Translations under genes and position numbers: made by a program
The notes under the pieces: generated by a model
What the model was told of the DNA's origin: nothing
Database searches by the model: none
The model's input: the letters and a program-made list of their open reading frames with translations, nothing else
Shown: piece after piece, positions 37,350-45,898 of the stretch
Layout of the letters: each line of letters opens with the position of its first letter
How positions within the stretch are numbered: position 1 is the stretch's first letter
Assembly: GCF_003264115.1 (NCBI RefSeq)
Contig: NZ_CP021912.1
Span: forward strand, 1,657,001-1,721,000
From: Erythrobacter sp. KY5
Lineage (GTDB): Bacteria > Pseudomonadota > Alphaproteobacteria > Sphingomonadales > Sphingomonadaceae
Direction: 5' to 3'
DNA: 64,000 bases

Positions 37350-38263
37350 CAGGCCACTCCTGCGATTACGCGCGCGACCAGATCGGGGTCGAAGGGCCGC
37401 AGGTCTTCCATCTTCTCGCCGACACCGATGGCATGGATCGGAAGGCCATATTGCTCGGCAGCTGCGACCAGCACGCCGCCGCGCGCCGTGCCGTCCAGCT
37501 TGGTCATGATGAGGCCGGTGACGCCCGCGACTTCCTGAAACACGTCGATCTGCGAAAGCGCGTTCTGACCATTGGTTGCGTCGAGCACGAGCACCACGTC
37601 GTGCGGGGCCTCTTCGTTGAGGCGGCCAAGGACGCGGCGGATTTTCGCCAGCTCTTCCATCAGCTCTTTCTTGTTCTGGAGGCGTCCGGCGGTGTCCACC
37701 ACCAGCGCGTCGATCCCGGTGTCGGTCGCCTGCTTGACCGCATCGAACACGATCGAGGCCGGATCGCCGCCCTCGGGTCCGCGCACGAGGTCCACCCCGG
37801 CGCGCTCCGCCCAGGTGGCGAGTTGTCCGATGGCTGCCGCGCGGAACGTGTCGCCTGCCGCCAGCAGCACGCCGTAATCGTCCTCGGTAAAGAGGTGGGC
37901 GAGCTTGGCGATGGTGGTGGTCTTACCCGATCCATTGACCCCGATCACAAGGATAACCTGCGGGCGCGGGAAGGCCGTGATCTCAAGCGGCTTGGCAACC
38001 GGGCGAAGGATTTCCGCGATTTCTTCGGCGACCGATTCCTTGAGTTCGCGCTGCGTGATCTCGCGCCCGAAGCTCTTCTCTTTAAGCTTGGCACGGATGC
38101 GGGCCGCTGCTGCCGGGCCAAGGTCCGAGATGATCAGCGCGTCCTCGACATCGTCGAGCGTCGCCTCATCAAGCCGCGTCGCGACACCGGTCAGGTTAGC
38201 GCCCAGACGTTCGGAAGTCTTGCGAAAGCCGCCGAGCAGCCGGTCGCTCCAGCTGGTACTCAT
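37349..38263 (-). CDS. ftsY: signal recognition particle receptor FtsY
   Basis: SRP receptor GTPase that targets ribosomes to the Sec translocon. It has 304 residues, the short alphaproteobacterial form without a long acidic A domain. The N domain covers about 1-95; the G domain has GVNGSGKTTTIAKLA (G1), DTFRAAA, DTAGRLQNK (G3), TKLDGTARGG (G4) and GVGEKMEDLRPF. The start overlaps the mtaB stop as ATGA. Confidence 0.97.
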   Translation of the reverse strand: MSTSWSDRLLGGFRKTSERLGANLTGVATRLDEATLDDVEDALIISDLGPAAAARIRAKLKEKSFGREITQRELKESVAEEIAEILRPVAKPLEITAFPRPQVILVIGVNGSGKTTTIAKLAHLFTEDDYGVLLAAGDTFRAAAIGQLATWAERAGVDLVRGPEGGDPASIVFDAVKQATDTGIDALVVDTAGRLQNKKELMEELAKIRRVLGRLNEEAPHDVVLVLDATNGQNALSQIDVFQEVAGVTGLIMTKLDGTARGGVLVAAAEQYGLPIHAIGVGEKMEDLRPFDPDLVARVIAGVA

Positions 38264-39450
38264 CTAAGCAGGCCTCCTTCAATGGCGCGGGGTGTGATTG
38301 ATACGATGCGTCCGGCACGAGTGCCTTCGGGCAGGTCGACCCGCGCATAGGATGGCGCATAGCCCGTACCGTCGCGTTCGGCGAGGACTTGCAGGTTTTC
38401 GCCCACAAGCGTGCCGAGCCATGCGCTGCGCCGCAGTGCAACCCGTTCGCGCAATTCGGCAGCGCGCGCCTTGACCACGCGGCGCTCGACCTGCGGCATG
38501 CGCGCGGCGGGCGTGCCGGGGCGGGGCGAATAAGGGAAGATGTGGCCATGCACGATGCCCAGTTCGTCGATGATCGAGAGGTTGGCCGCGTGATGCTCTT
38601 CGGTTTCGGTGGGAAAGCCAGCGATCAGGTCCGCGCCGATGGCGATATCCGGGCGGCGCTGCTTCAGGCGCTCAACCAGCGTGACCGCATCCTTGCGCGA
38701 ATGGCGGCGCTTCATGCGCTTGAGGATAAGGTCGTACCCATGCTGGAGCGAGAGGTGCAGGTGCGGCATCAACCGCTCCTCGCTGGCGAAGAGTTCGAAC
38801 AGCGCCTCGTCAATCTCGATCCCGTCGAGCGAGGACATGCGAAGGCGCGGTAAGTCGGGAAATTCCTTAAGCACCGCGCCGACCAGCGCGCCGAGCGGCG
38901 GGGTGCCGGGCAGGTCGTGGCCCCAACTCGTCACATCGACGCCGGTCAGAACCACTTCCTTCGCGCCAAGCTCCAGATGATGTTCGACCTCGCGCAGAAC
39001 CTCGGCAATTGTCATCGAACGGCTTTCTCCGCGGCCTTGCGGGATGACGCAGAAGGTGCAGGCGTGGTCGCAGCCATTCTGAACCGCGATGAACGCCCGC
39101 GTGCGCGTCGGCGGCGGCGGGGCTTCGGGCAGCGGGATGTTCCAGCTGCGCGGGTCGAGCTTCGATGCGTTGGCGATCAGCCCGTCAACCTCGGGCATGG
39201 CGGCGATTTGTTCGCGTTCGATATCGGCAGCACAGCCGGTGACGATCAGGCGCGCGTCGGGCCGTGCCGCGCGCGCCTTGCGGATCGCCTGGCGGGTCTG
39301 GCGCACGGCTTCGCTGGTTACAGCGCATGAATTGACGACCACCACATCGCCCGCTTCGGCCAGCATGTCTTTCATGCGCTCGGCCTCCGCGATGTTGAGG
39401 CGGCAACCAAGGCTAATCACTTCGGGCGCGTTCACGCGAAATCGTCCCAT
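38260..39450 (-). CDS. mtaB: tRNA t6A37 methylthiotransferase MtaB
   Basis: Radical-SAM methylthiotransferase that converts t6A37 to ms2t6A37 in tRNAs reading ANN codons. It has 396 residues: an N-terminal UPF0004 domain with cysteines in LGCRLN, NSCAVT and VTGCAAD for the second cluster, then the radical-SAM CDHACTFC. A C-terminal TRAM-like region follows (GTLVGENLQVLAERDG). It lies between dapF (19-nt overlap) and ftsY (4-nt overlap). Confidence 0.93.
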   Translation of the reverse strand: MGRFRVNAPEVISLGCRLNIAEAERMKDMLAEAGDVVVVNSCAVTSEAVRQTRQAIRKARAARPDARLIVTGCAADIEREQIAAMPEVDGLIANASKLDPRSWNIPLPEAPPPPTRTRAFIAVQNGCDHACTFCVIPQGRGESRSMTIAEVLREVEHHLELGAKEVVLTGVDVTSWGHDLPGTPPLGALVGAVLKEFPDLPRLRMSSLDGIEIDEALFELFASEERLMPHLHLSLQHGYDLILKRMKRRHSRKDAVTLVERLKQRRPDIAIGADLIAGFPTETEEHHAANLSIIDELGIVHGHIFPYSPRPGTPAARMPQVERRVVKARAAELRERVALRRSAWLGTLVGENLQVLAERDGTGYAPSYARVDLPEGTRAGRIVSITPRAIEGGLLR

Positions 39451-40241
39451 TCGAAGCTTCCGCGAAAGCTTTCGGTCGCCGGGCCGGTCATGACGATGCT
39501 CTTACCGCGCTCCCAGGCAATTTCGAGATCGCCTCCGGGAAGCGAAACCGTCACCGGACCTTTCATTTGAAGCCGCGAAATGGCAGCGACCGCAGTGGCG
39601 CACGCGCCTGTGCCGCAAGCACGCGTCAGCCCGGCTCCACGCTCCCAGACGCGCAGTTTGATGTGGTTTTCGCCGACCTGGCTGGCAACGTTTACGTTGA
39701 TGCGCTCAGGAAAAAGAGCATCGGTTTCTATCTGAGGCCCAAGCTCGGCAAGATCGACTGCATCGGCATCCTGCACGAAGAAAATCACATGCGGATTGCC
39801 GACATTCACCGCTATTGGCGCTTCGAGCTCGCCCCAACCGACCGGCATATTCGCGGTGTCCATCGCGTAGGCGAGCGGGATCGCATCCCACTCAAAGCGT
39901 GGTTTGCCGATAGCGACGCTCGCGCCGCCATTCGCGGGTTCGAGGCTTATCGCTCCTCCAGCAGTTTCAATAACGGCAGGTTCGCCATGCAGCATCGCCA
40001 CAGCGCGGCTTGCATTTCCGCAGGCTTCGACCTCTCCGCCGTCGGCATTGTAAATCCGCATCCTGAATGCGTGGCTGTCGCTTGGTTCAAGCACGATCAG
40101 CTGATCGCACCCAATGCCGGTGTTGCGGTCCGCGATGGCGCTTGCAATTGCGCTCGATATGGCGGGCAGGCGTTGTTCACGCGCGTCAAGCACGACGAAA
40201 TCATTGCCGAGGCCGTGCATTTTGGTGAAGTCTACGCGCAT
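39432..40241 (-). CDS. dapF: diaminopimelate epimerase
   Basis: Converts LL- to meso-diaminopimelate for peptidoglycan and lysine; cofactor-independent two-base mechanism. It has 269 residues from the start used. Both catalytic cysteines are present, in EACGNASRAV and TRACGTGACA, and the N-terminus is the classic FTKMHGLGNDFVV. I take the ATG at 40241 (MRVDFTKM); an ATG at 40253 adds four residues and is equally possible. It is first in a four-gene minus-strand operon. Confidence 0.96.
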   Translation of the reverse strand: MRVDFTKMHGLGNDFVVLDAREQRLPAISSAIASAIADRNTGIGCDQLIVLEPSDSHAFRMRIYNADGGEVEACGNASRAVAMLHGEPAVIETAGGAISLEPANGGASVAIGKPRFEWDAIPLAYAMDTANMPVGWGELEAPIAVNVGNPHVIFFVQDADAVDLAELGPQIETDALFPERINVNVASQVGENHIKLRVWERGAGLTRACGTGACATAVAAISRLQMKGPVTVSLPGGDLEIAWERGKSIVMTGPATESFRGSFEWDDFA

Positions 40242-40316
40242 AGCCCTGCGCATCTATGCATCGCGCGGCCCGGCGTAAAGGTCAGTGAGTGCTAGGGGCG
40301 CGCAGGTGCACGCGAG

Positions 40317-41999
40317 CTATTGGTTGACGATGCGCTTGCCTGATGGCTGGGGCAGCTCATGGTGCTCTTCGGCTCTGGCGCTTTCCCGCACTGCAGGAAC
40401 CTCTGGCACCCGCTCGCGCACAAGACGACCAGAGCGCTTCAGGCGCTCGGCAACTTCCTCGGCATTTTCGGGCTGGCCATAATAATATCCCTGTCCCTTG
40501 AGCTTGCCCATCTTCTTGAGCGCGTCGAGGATATCCTCATCCTCGATGCCTTCCGCCGTGATCGGCAGGTCCAGCCCGCGTCCCAGTGAGACGATCGCAT
40601 CGACGATCCGCGACTTGTTCGACGGATTGCGAAGCTCGCCGACAAAGCTGCGGTCGATCTTGAGCCGGTCAAAGGGCAGCGTGCGCAATTGTTCCAGACT
40701 CGAATAGCCCGTGCCGAAATCATCGAGGCTCACACGCACACCCTGATTGCGAAGGCTCGTAATGATCGAACGGACCATGCCGATGTTTTCGTGCAGGCAG
40801 CTTTCGGTGATCTCGATTTCAAGCCGGTGCGGCGGGAAGTTGTGCTTGGTCAGCGCCTTCAGGATTTTCTGCGCAAACCACGGATCGCGCAGCTGGACCG
40901 GCGAAATGTTGATCGAAAGCGTCAGGTCTTCATGCCATGCGCGCGCATCGGCAAAAGCCTGCGCCATCAACTGGTCGGAGAGTTCGGTTATGACGCCAAT
41001 GTCTTCGGCCACCGGGATGAAGATTTCCGGGCTGACCTTGCCCATGGTCGGCGAATGCCAGCGCGCGAGCATTTCGAAGCCGACAAGGTCTCCGCTCTCG
41101 ATATCGACCTGCTGTTCATAGTAAGGGACAAATTCGGAATTCGCGAGGCCGCGGCGGATGCCCGATTCGAGTTCGTGGCGGAACCGCAGCTCGTCTTCCA
41201 TGCTGGTTTCGAACCAGAAATAGCGGTTCTTGCCTTCCTTCTTGGACTGATACATCGCCATATCGGCGCGTTGCATCAGCGCATCGGAATTCGACACACT
41301 GGGATCGAGACCCTTGTCATCGTGATCGGATGTGACGCCGATCGATATCGTTGCATCGATGCTGATACCCTTATGTTCGAACGGGACAGCCATGCTTTCG
41401 AACAGGCGCACCACCAGATCGTCAACGCGTTCGCGGCTTACGGGGTCGTAGGGCGTGACAAAGGCGAACTCATCTCCACCCAGCCGCGCAAGGCGGGCTT
41501 CCTTCGGCAATTGGTTGCGGATGCGCGATGCCATCTGGACCAGCACGCTGTCCCCGACGGAATGCCCGTGCATGTCATTGATCTGTTTGAAATTGTCGAG
41601 GTCGATCATGACATAGGCAATCGCCAGGCCGCGCACTTTGGCGAATTCCTGCAAGGCACCGGTCGCCCCTGCCATGCTGCGGCGATTGAGGCATCCGGTC
41701 AGTGGGTCGATTTCGGCCAGTTCGCGCGCGCGTTCTTCGGCGCGACGGCGTTCCTCGATCTCGCTTTGAAGATCGCGATAGCGACGCCAGCAAAAGATGA
41801 TCAGAACGATGTTGAGAAGCAGGGCGCTGGTCAGAAGATTGTCCGGCGAATTGCCGTTGCCGAGTATGGAATTGATCGCGGCTGGAACCACCGAAGTGCC
41901 GGTCGCCACGAACAGGATGATCGCAGCAATCGCTACTCCAAGAGCAACGAGATCGCGCTCTGCGCTTCCAATCGGATTGTCAGGATTAGTGTCGGCCAA
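40317..41999 (-). CDS. membrane-bound GGDEF-EAL cyclic-di-GMP protein
   Basis: 560 residues. Two membrane helices (about 15-40 and 55-72), a short coiled coil (about 75-95), a GGDEF domain with an intact RLGGDEF (174-178), and an EAL domain in which the signature reads EML (309-311) while DDFGTG (426) and the downstream glutamates are kept. No RxxD inhibitory site is visible before GGDEF. It could make and degrade c-di-GMP; which activity dominates cannot be read. The sensory input would be the short periplasmic loop. Confidence 0.92.
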   Translation of the reverse strand: MADTNPDNPIGSAERDLVALGVAIAAIILFVATGTSVVPAAINSILGNGNSPDNLLTSALLLNIVLIIFCWRRYRDLQSEIEERRRAEERARELAEIDPLTGCLNRRSMAGATGALQEFAKVRGLAIAYVMIDLDNFKQINDMHGHSVGDSVLVQMASRIRNQLPKEARLARLGGDEFAFVTPYDPVSRERVDDLVVRLFESMAVPFEHKGISIDATISIGVTSDHDDKGLDPSVSNSDALMQRADMAMYQSKKEGKNRYFWFETSMEDELRFRHELESGIRRGLANSEFVPYYEQQVDIESGDLVGFEMLARWHSPTMGKVSPEIFIPVAEDIGVITELSDQLMAQAFADARAWHEDLTLSINISPVQLRDPWFAQKILKALTKHNFPPHRLEIEITESCLHENIGMVRSIITSLRNQGVRVSLDDFGTGYSSLEQLRTLPFDRLKIDRSFVGELRNPSNKSRIVDAIVSLGRGLDLPITAEGIEDEDILDALKKMGKLKGQGYYYGQPENAEEVAERLKRSGRLVRERVPEVPAVRESARAEEHHELPQPSGKRIVNQ

Positions 42000-42195
42000 T
42001 GTTTTGTTATGCCAATGCCGCCTGCGGCACGCCCCTTATGAAACACTTGTTGCGTGGTATTGCTCAGACATATTGAAGTTTCCGTTAACCCTTGGGGGAG
42101 GGGTGTTCGCAAAAGGGTGGAAGAGAGCGCGCGGGCGCACTAGGTCGGGCTGCACAATCACGCAGCACAGATCCGCAAACAAGGAGAGCGAGCCC

Positions 42196-42606
42196 ATGCC
42201 CAATTATTGGCTGATGAAGTCGGAACCCTTCAAGTACAGCTGGGACGATCTGGTCGCCGAAGAAGAGGGCACCTGGGATGGCGTGCGCAACCACTCGGCC
42301 AAGCTCAACCTGCGAGCCATGGAAGTGGGCGATGAGGCGTTCTTTTACCATTCGCGCGAAGGATTGGAGATCGTCGGGGTCGCCGAAGTGACCGTTGCTG
42401 GCATCGGCGATCCGACCGATGAAACCGGCAAGTGGGCGGCGGTGAAGATCAAGCCCAAGCGCAAGTTCGACAACCCGGTCACGCTGAAACAGATCAAGGC
42501 CGAACCCAAGCTTGCCGATTGCGAGCTGGTGCGCCTGTCGCGTCTTTCGGTTGCGAAGATCAAGCCTGAGGAATGGAAGCTGATCTGCAAAATGTCCGAG
42601 GGATAG
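42196..42606 (+). CDS. EVE-domain protein
   Basis: 136 residues, one EVE domain (PUA/ASCH superfamily, like eukaryotic THYN1), with NYWLMKSEPFKYSWDDL at the start, WDGVRNHSAKLNLR, and FYHSREGLEIVGVAEV. Family members bind modified bases in DNA or RNA; here the target is unknown. The start is the ATG at 42196 behind aaggagagcgagccc. It is separate from restriction genes, unlike many EVE proteins, so a housekeeping RNA-related role is plausible. Confidence 0.88.
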   Translation: MPNYWLMKSEPFKYSWDDLVAEEEGTWDGVRNHSAKLNLRAMEVGDEAFFYHSREGLEIVGVAEVTVAGIGDPTDETGKWAAVKIKPKRKFDNPVTLKQIKAEPKLADCELVRLSRLSVAKIKPEEWKLICKMSEG

Positions 42607-42690
42607 ATCGGCACGAGGCCACTCGATTGGAACGATAGGCCCCCGCGCTTCGTAGATTGAGGGACACACCCTTAAATTACGGAGACAGAC

Positions 42691-43440
42691 ATGAACAGGT
42701 TCGAAGGCAAACGCGTACTCATTACCGGCGGCACCAGCGGCATGGGGCTTGCAGGCGCGAAAATGATCGTTGCCGAAGGCGGCGAAGTGGCCGTGACCGG
42801 CACCAGCCAGGATCACTTGGACGAAGCAGGCGAGGCGCTCCCGTCGGGTTCGCTCGTGCTGCGCAACGACGCATCCGATCCCGAAGCGGCAAAAGAACTT
42901 GGTGCCAAGGTCAAGGAACAGATGGGCGGGATTGACGGGCTGTGGCTCAATGCCGGTTTTGGCAAGTTCGGCCCGAACAAGAAGGTCGACAAAGACATGT
43001 TCCGCGGCATGACCGATGTGAACGTCATGGGCCCGTTCCTGCAAATGGCTGAGCTTATCCCCGCCATCAATGACGGCGGTTCCGTTGTCGTGACCGCTTC
43101 GGTCTCACCTTATCTGGGCCAGCCGATGGGCGCGGTCTATGCCTCGACCAAGGGCGCCATCCGCGCGGCATCCCGCAGCTGGGCATCCGACCTTGCAGAG
43201 CGCAATATCCGCGTAAACTCGATCGCGCCGGGCCCGATTGAGACCAATTTCTTCGACGGAATGGGCCTTGATGAGGAACAGGTCGAAGAGATGAGCGAAC
43301 AGATCAAGAGCCAGGTCCCGCTGGGCCGTTTCGGCAATTCCGAAGAGGCCGCGCAGGTCGCGCTGTTCCTGCTTTCGGATCAGGCGTCCTACGTCACCGG
43401 TTCGGAATACATGGTCGATGGCGGAATGACGCTGCGGTAA
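42691..43440 (+). CDS. SDR-family oxidoreductase
   Basis: Classical short-chain dehydrogenase, 249 residues: TGGTSGMG cofactor motif, NAGFG, catalytic Ser near TASVSPY, YASTK (YxxxK) and the C-terminal YMVDGGMTLR. The residue after the second strand (GTSQDHLDE) gives no clear NAD versus NADP preference. Substrate unknown. It is followed by a strong terminator, so transcribed alone. Confidence 0.9.
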   Translation: MNRFEGKRVLITGGTSGMGLAGAKMIVAEGGEVAVTGTSQDHLDEAGEALPSGSLVLRNDASDPEAAKELGAKVKEQMGGIDGLWLNAGFGKFGPNKKVDKDMFRGMTDVNVMGPFLQMAELIPAINDGGSVVVTASVSPYLGQPMGAVYASTKGAIRAASRSWASDLAERNIRVNSIAPGPIETNFFDGMGLDEEQVEEMSEQIKSQVPLGRFGNSEEAAQVALFLLSDQASYVTGSEYMVDGGMTLR

Positions 43441-43468
43441 GTCTTTTTGCCGCAATAATGGAACCAAG

Positions 43469-43507
43469 TGCCCCCTTTCACAGTCCTGTGAATGGGGGCA
43501 TTTTTGT
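43469..43507 (+). terminator. intrinsic terminator after the SDR gene
   Basis: Stem TGCCCCC-TTTCACAG / CTGTGAA-TGGGGGCA is followed by TTTTTG. It lies 28 nt after the SDR stop and 23 nt before the csbD-like start. Confidence 0.88.
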
Positions 43508-43529
43508 AACAACCTCAAGGAGCTAGACC

Positions 43530-43700
43530 ATGGGTGAACTGACCGACAAGATCAAAGGCAACTTCAAGGAAGCCAAGGGCGAACTGAAGCAGCAGTCGAA
43601 CGATCCGGAGACCCGCGCCGAAGGCAAGGCCGAGGAAATGGAAGGCAAGGCCGACCAGGCCAAGGGCGAAGTGAAGGGCGCTCTTGGCGACGACATTTAA
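43530..43700 (+). CDS. CsbD-family stress protein
   Basis: 56 residues, starting MGELTDKIKGNFKEAKGELK, lysine- and glutamate-rich and lacking aromatic residues apart from one Phe: the hallmark of CsbD-like general stress proteins (DKIKGN...KGELK...KGEVKG). Their function is unknown; expression is usually under general stress control. The start is the ATG at 43530 behind aaggagctagacc. Terminators on both sides indicate a single-gene unit. Confidence 0.9.
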   Translation: MGELTDKIKGNFKEAKGELKQQSNDPETRAEGKAEEMEGKADQAKGEVKGALGDDI

Positions 43701-43723
43701 GCCGCCTGCGCTACTGAAATTGA

Positions 43724-43756
43724 GGCCGCTCCTTGTCAAAAGGGGCGGCCTTTTTT
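43724..43756 (+). terminator. intrinsic terminator after the CsbD-family gene
   Basis: GGCCGCTCCTT pairs with AAGGGGCGGCC around loop gtcaa, followed by six T. Confidence 0.9.
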
Positions 43757-43764
43757 CATCTGCG

Positions 43765-45453
43765 TCAGGCTTTGGCCCTCAGGCCACTCACCGTCGCTCC
43801 GCTGGCTGCAAGCTGTTCGACGTCGATCTTCATATGAATGAGACGCAGGCCGATGCGTTCCTTGGCCTCGGCGAGTGCGGCGGTGAACTCGTCCGTCGTG
43901 GTCGCAGTTGCGCTCCACGCGCCGAATGATGCGCCCAGCATGGCGAAATCAGGGTTCGACAGCTCGGTCCCTGATACGCGGGCGGGATATTCGCGTTCCT
44001 GATGCATGCGGATCGTGCCGTATGCGCCGTTGTCGACCACCAGCACGATCAGATTGGCGTTGTATTGAGCGGCGGTCGCCAGCTCCTGACCGTTCATCAG
44101 GAAATCGCCATCGCCCGCGACGGCGACGATTGTCCGGTCCGGATAACGCAGCGCGGCTGCAACCGATGCGGGCACGCCATATCCCATCGCGCCTGCGGTG
44201 GGGGCGAGCTGGCTCGGATAACCGGCATAGCGCCAGTAACGGTGCCACCACCCGGCGAAATTTCCCGCTCCATTGCAAATGATCGTATCGGCAGGCAGCG
44301 CCTCGCGCATGGCGGTGACGCAGGCCCCCATATCAAGGGCAGGGGGATTGTCCGAAACCTTGTGAGAGGCCCACGCTTCCCATTCGGCATGAGCCTCTTT
44401 CCCGGCGTCGAAGGGTATGATCGAGTGATCTTCCCACAGCGCCGCAGCTTCCGCGAATTCATCCACAGAGCAGGCAAGCCCCAGCTCGGTAAGATAGACC
44501 CTGCCAAGTTCATTCGGATCGGGATGGACATGAATCAGCAACTGGTCGGGATGATCGGTTGCCGGGAATGTGTAGCCGTCAGTGGTCGCCTCTCCCAATC
44601 GCGCGCCCACGGCGAGGACGAAATCGGCTTCCTTCACGCGCTTCACCAGTGCCGGATTGGGGCCATAGCCAAGGTTTCCAGCGTAAACGGGCGAGGACGG
44701 TGAGATTGCGTCCTGCCGGCGAAAGGCAGTTGCAACGGGTAGGCCCACGCTCTCGGCAAAGGCATGAAAATGTTCGCGCGCCTTGGTGTTCCAGCCCGCG
44801 CCTCCGATAATGGCGATCGGGCTTGCTGCGTCGGCCAGCATGGCGAACATGGCCTGCATCGCATCGGGGCAGACAGCCTGCGCGGGCCTGACAATGGCTG
44901 GACGCGGTTTGATGTCAGCGCTGACGGGGTCGCACAACATGTCTTCGGGCAGGGCGAGCACCACGGGACCGGGCCTGCCGCTCACCGCAACGGAGTATGC
45001 GCGCGCGATGTATTCTGGTACGCGGGCAGGATAGTCGATCCGTGCTGCCCATTTGGCGATCGGACCGAAGAAGGCCTCGAAATTGACTTCCTGGAAGCCC
45101 TCACGATCCCGCATTGGGCGCGCCACATCGCCGACGAACAGGATCATCGGTTGGGAATCCTGATGGGCGACATGTACGCCGATTGACGCGTTTGTCGCGC
45201 CCGGCCCGCGGGTGACGAAAGCAACACCGGGGCGCAGGCAATCGCCGGCCGCGCTCATCGCCCCGTCCGCGCATGCCATGAACGCCGCGCCGCCTTCCTG
45301 CCGGCACACCACGGTTTCGATATCCGAACGCTCGTGAAGCGCGTCGAGCACCGCGAGAAAGCTCTCTCCCGGCACGGTAAAAACGCGGTCAGTGCCTTGT
45401 TCTTTCAGGCAATCGACCAGCAGTTCGGCGGCAGTCTGTTGCGCTTGGCTCAC
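43765..45453 (-). CDS. ThDP-dependent enzyme, acetolactate synthase-like
   Basis: Thiamine-diphosphate enzyme of the POX/AHAS superfamily, 562 residues in three domains: Pyr (catalytic Glu in VCRQEGGAAFMA), a central FAD/ADP-like domain, and PP with the Mg-ThDP motif GDGDFLMNGQELATAAQYNAN. No regulatory ilvN/ilvH gene is adjacent and the domain sequence differs from biosynthetic IlvB, so a catabolic decarboxylase or lyase role (oxalyl-CoA, benzoylformate or similar) is equally possible. The start is a GTG at 45453 behind an excellent gaggagaggacat site; upstream extension to 45540 is basic and non-coding in style. Confidence 0.85.
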   Translation of the reverse strand: MSQAQQTAAELLVDCLKEQGTDRVFTVPGESFLAVLDALHERSDIETVVCRQEGGAAFMACADGAMSAAGDCLRPGVAFVTRGPGATNASIGVHVAHQDSQPMILFVGDVARPMRDREGFQEVNFEAFFGPIAKWAARIDYPARVPEYIARAYSVAVSGRPGPVVLALPEDMLCDPVSADIKPRPAIVRPAQAVCPDAMQAMFAMLADAASPIAIIGGAGWNTKAREHFHAFAESVGLPVATAFRRQDAISPSSPVYAGNLGYGPNPALVKRVKEADFVLAVGARLGEATTDGYTFPATDHPDQLLIHVHPDPNELGRVYLTELGLACSVDEFAEAAALWEDHSIIPFDAGKEAHAEWEAWASHKVSDNPPALDMGACVTAMREALPADTIICNGAGNFAGWWHRYWRYAGYPSQLAPTAGAMGYGVPASVAAALRYPDRTIVAVAGDGDFLMNGQELATAAQYNANLIVLVVDNGAYGTIRMHQEREYPARVSGTELSNPDFAMLGASFGAWSATATTTDEFTAALAEAKERIGLRLIHMKIDVEQLAASGATVSGLRAKA

Positions 45454-45568
45454 ATGTCCTCTCCTCTTGCTCGCGCGCTTAGCCGGGGCACGGTGAAGTG
45501 GCAAACGCGCGCTTTCACGCGTTCCACCGATTAACCACAAAAGCGGCTAACTGTCCCCATTTTGGGCA

Positions 45569-45585
45569 GGGGAAAGCGGGCACTC
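45569..45585 (+). repeat. 17-bp sequence shared with 21742-21758
   Basis: Second copy of GGGGAAAGCGGGCACTC, here nine bases before the CtrA-type box of the downstream small gene. Confidence 0.4.
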
Positions 45586-45593
45586 GTAAATCA

Positions 45594-45608
45594 TTAAGAA
45601 AGTGTTAA
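45594..45608 (+). promoter_or_regulatory. CtrA-type box (TTAA-N7-TTAA)
   Basis: TTAA-gaaagtg-TTAA is an exact match to the alphaproteobacterial CtrA consensus. It ends 12 nt before the ATG of the 91-residue gene and lies 141 nt upstream of the divergent ThDP enzyme start. Being so close to the ATG, it would either repress the small gene or, if the annotated start is too far upstream, activate it. Confidence 0.55.
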
Positions 45609-45619
45609 CGCCTGAACCC

Positions 45620-45895
45620 ATGAAACAGAGCATAGTCGCACTCGACACCATCCTGAACGGACCCACTGGCCCCGAAATTGAGCGCAGACGCCTTCAAGGC
45701 CGAAAGCGCCGCTCGCTTGTGTTGACCGATGAAGGCGCTGGTCACCCGTTCCGCCGCAGCCTGCCGCCGCAAGTGAGGGCTGAGCTGATCGAGGAACCGG
45801 CAGAGAGCCTCTGGCGCTTTACCGCTGACGACATGCGCGGCTTTGCCAGCGTCTACTTCGCTGCCTTCGCCGCGATGCTTGTCTTCATCATATAA
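45620..45895 (+). CDS. small tail-anchored membrane protein, unknown
   Basis: 91 residues, family not recognised. A soluble basic N-terminal region (RRRLQGRKRRSL near 28-40) is followed by a single C-terminal hydrophobic segment (about 73-91) that ends the protein, a tail-anchor layout. The start is the ATG at 45620. The CtrA-type box immediately upstream suggests cell-cycle control. It converges with the LplT-like gene (3 nt between stops). Confidence 0.6.
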   Translation: MKQSIVALDTILNGPTGPEIERRRLQGRKRRSLVLTDEGAGHPFRRSLPPQVRAELIEEPAESLWRFTADDMRGFASVYFAAFAAMLVFII

Positions 45896-45898
45896 GGA

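Noticed and set aside
43765..45453. Assigning ilvB (biosynthetic acetolactate synthase).
   Set aside because: No small regulatory subunit gene and no ilvC nearby, and the sequence seems closer to catabolic ThDP enzymes, so I left the symbol blank.
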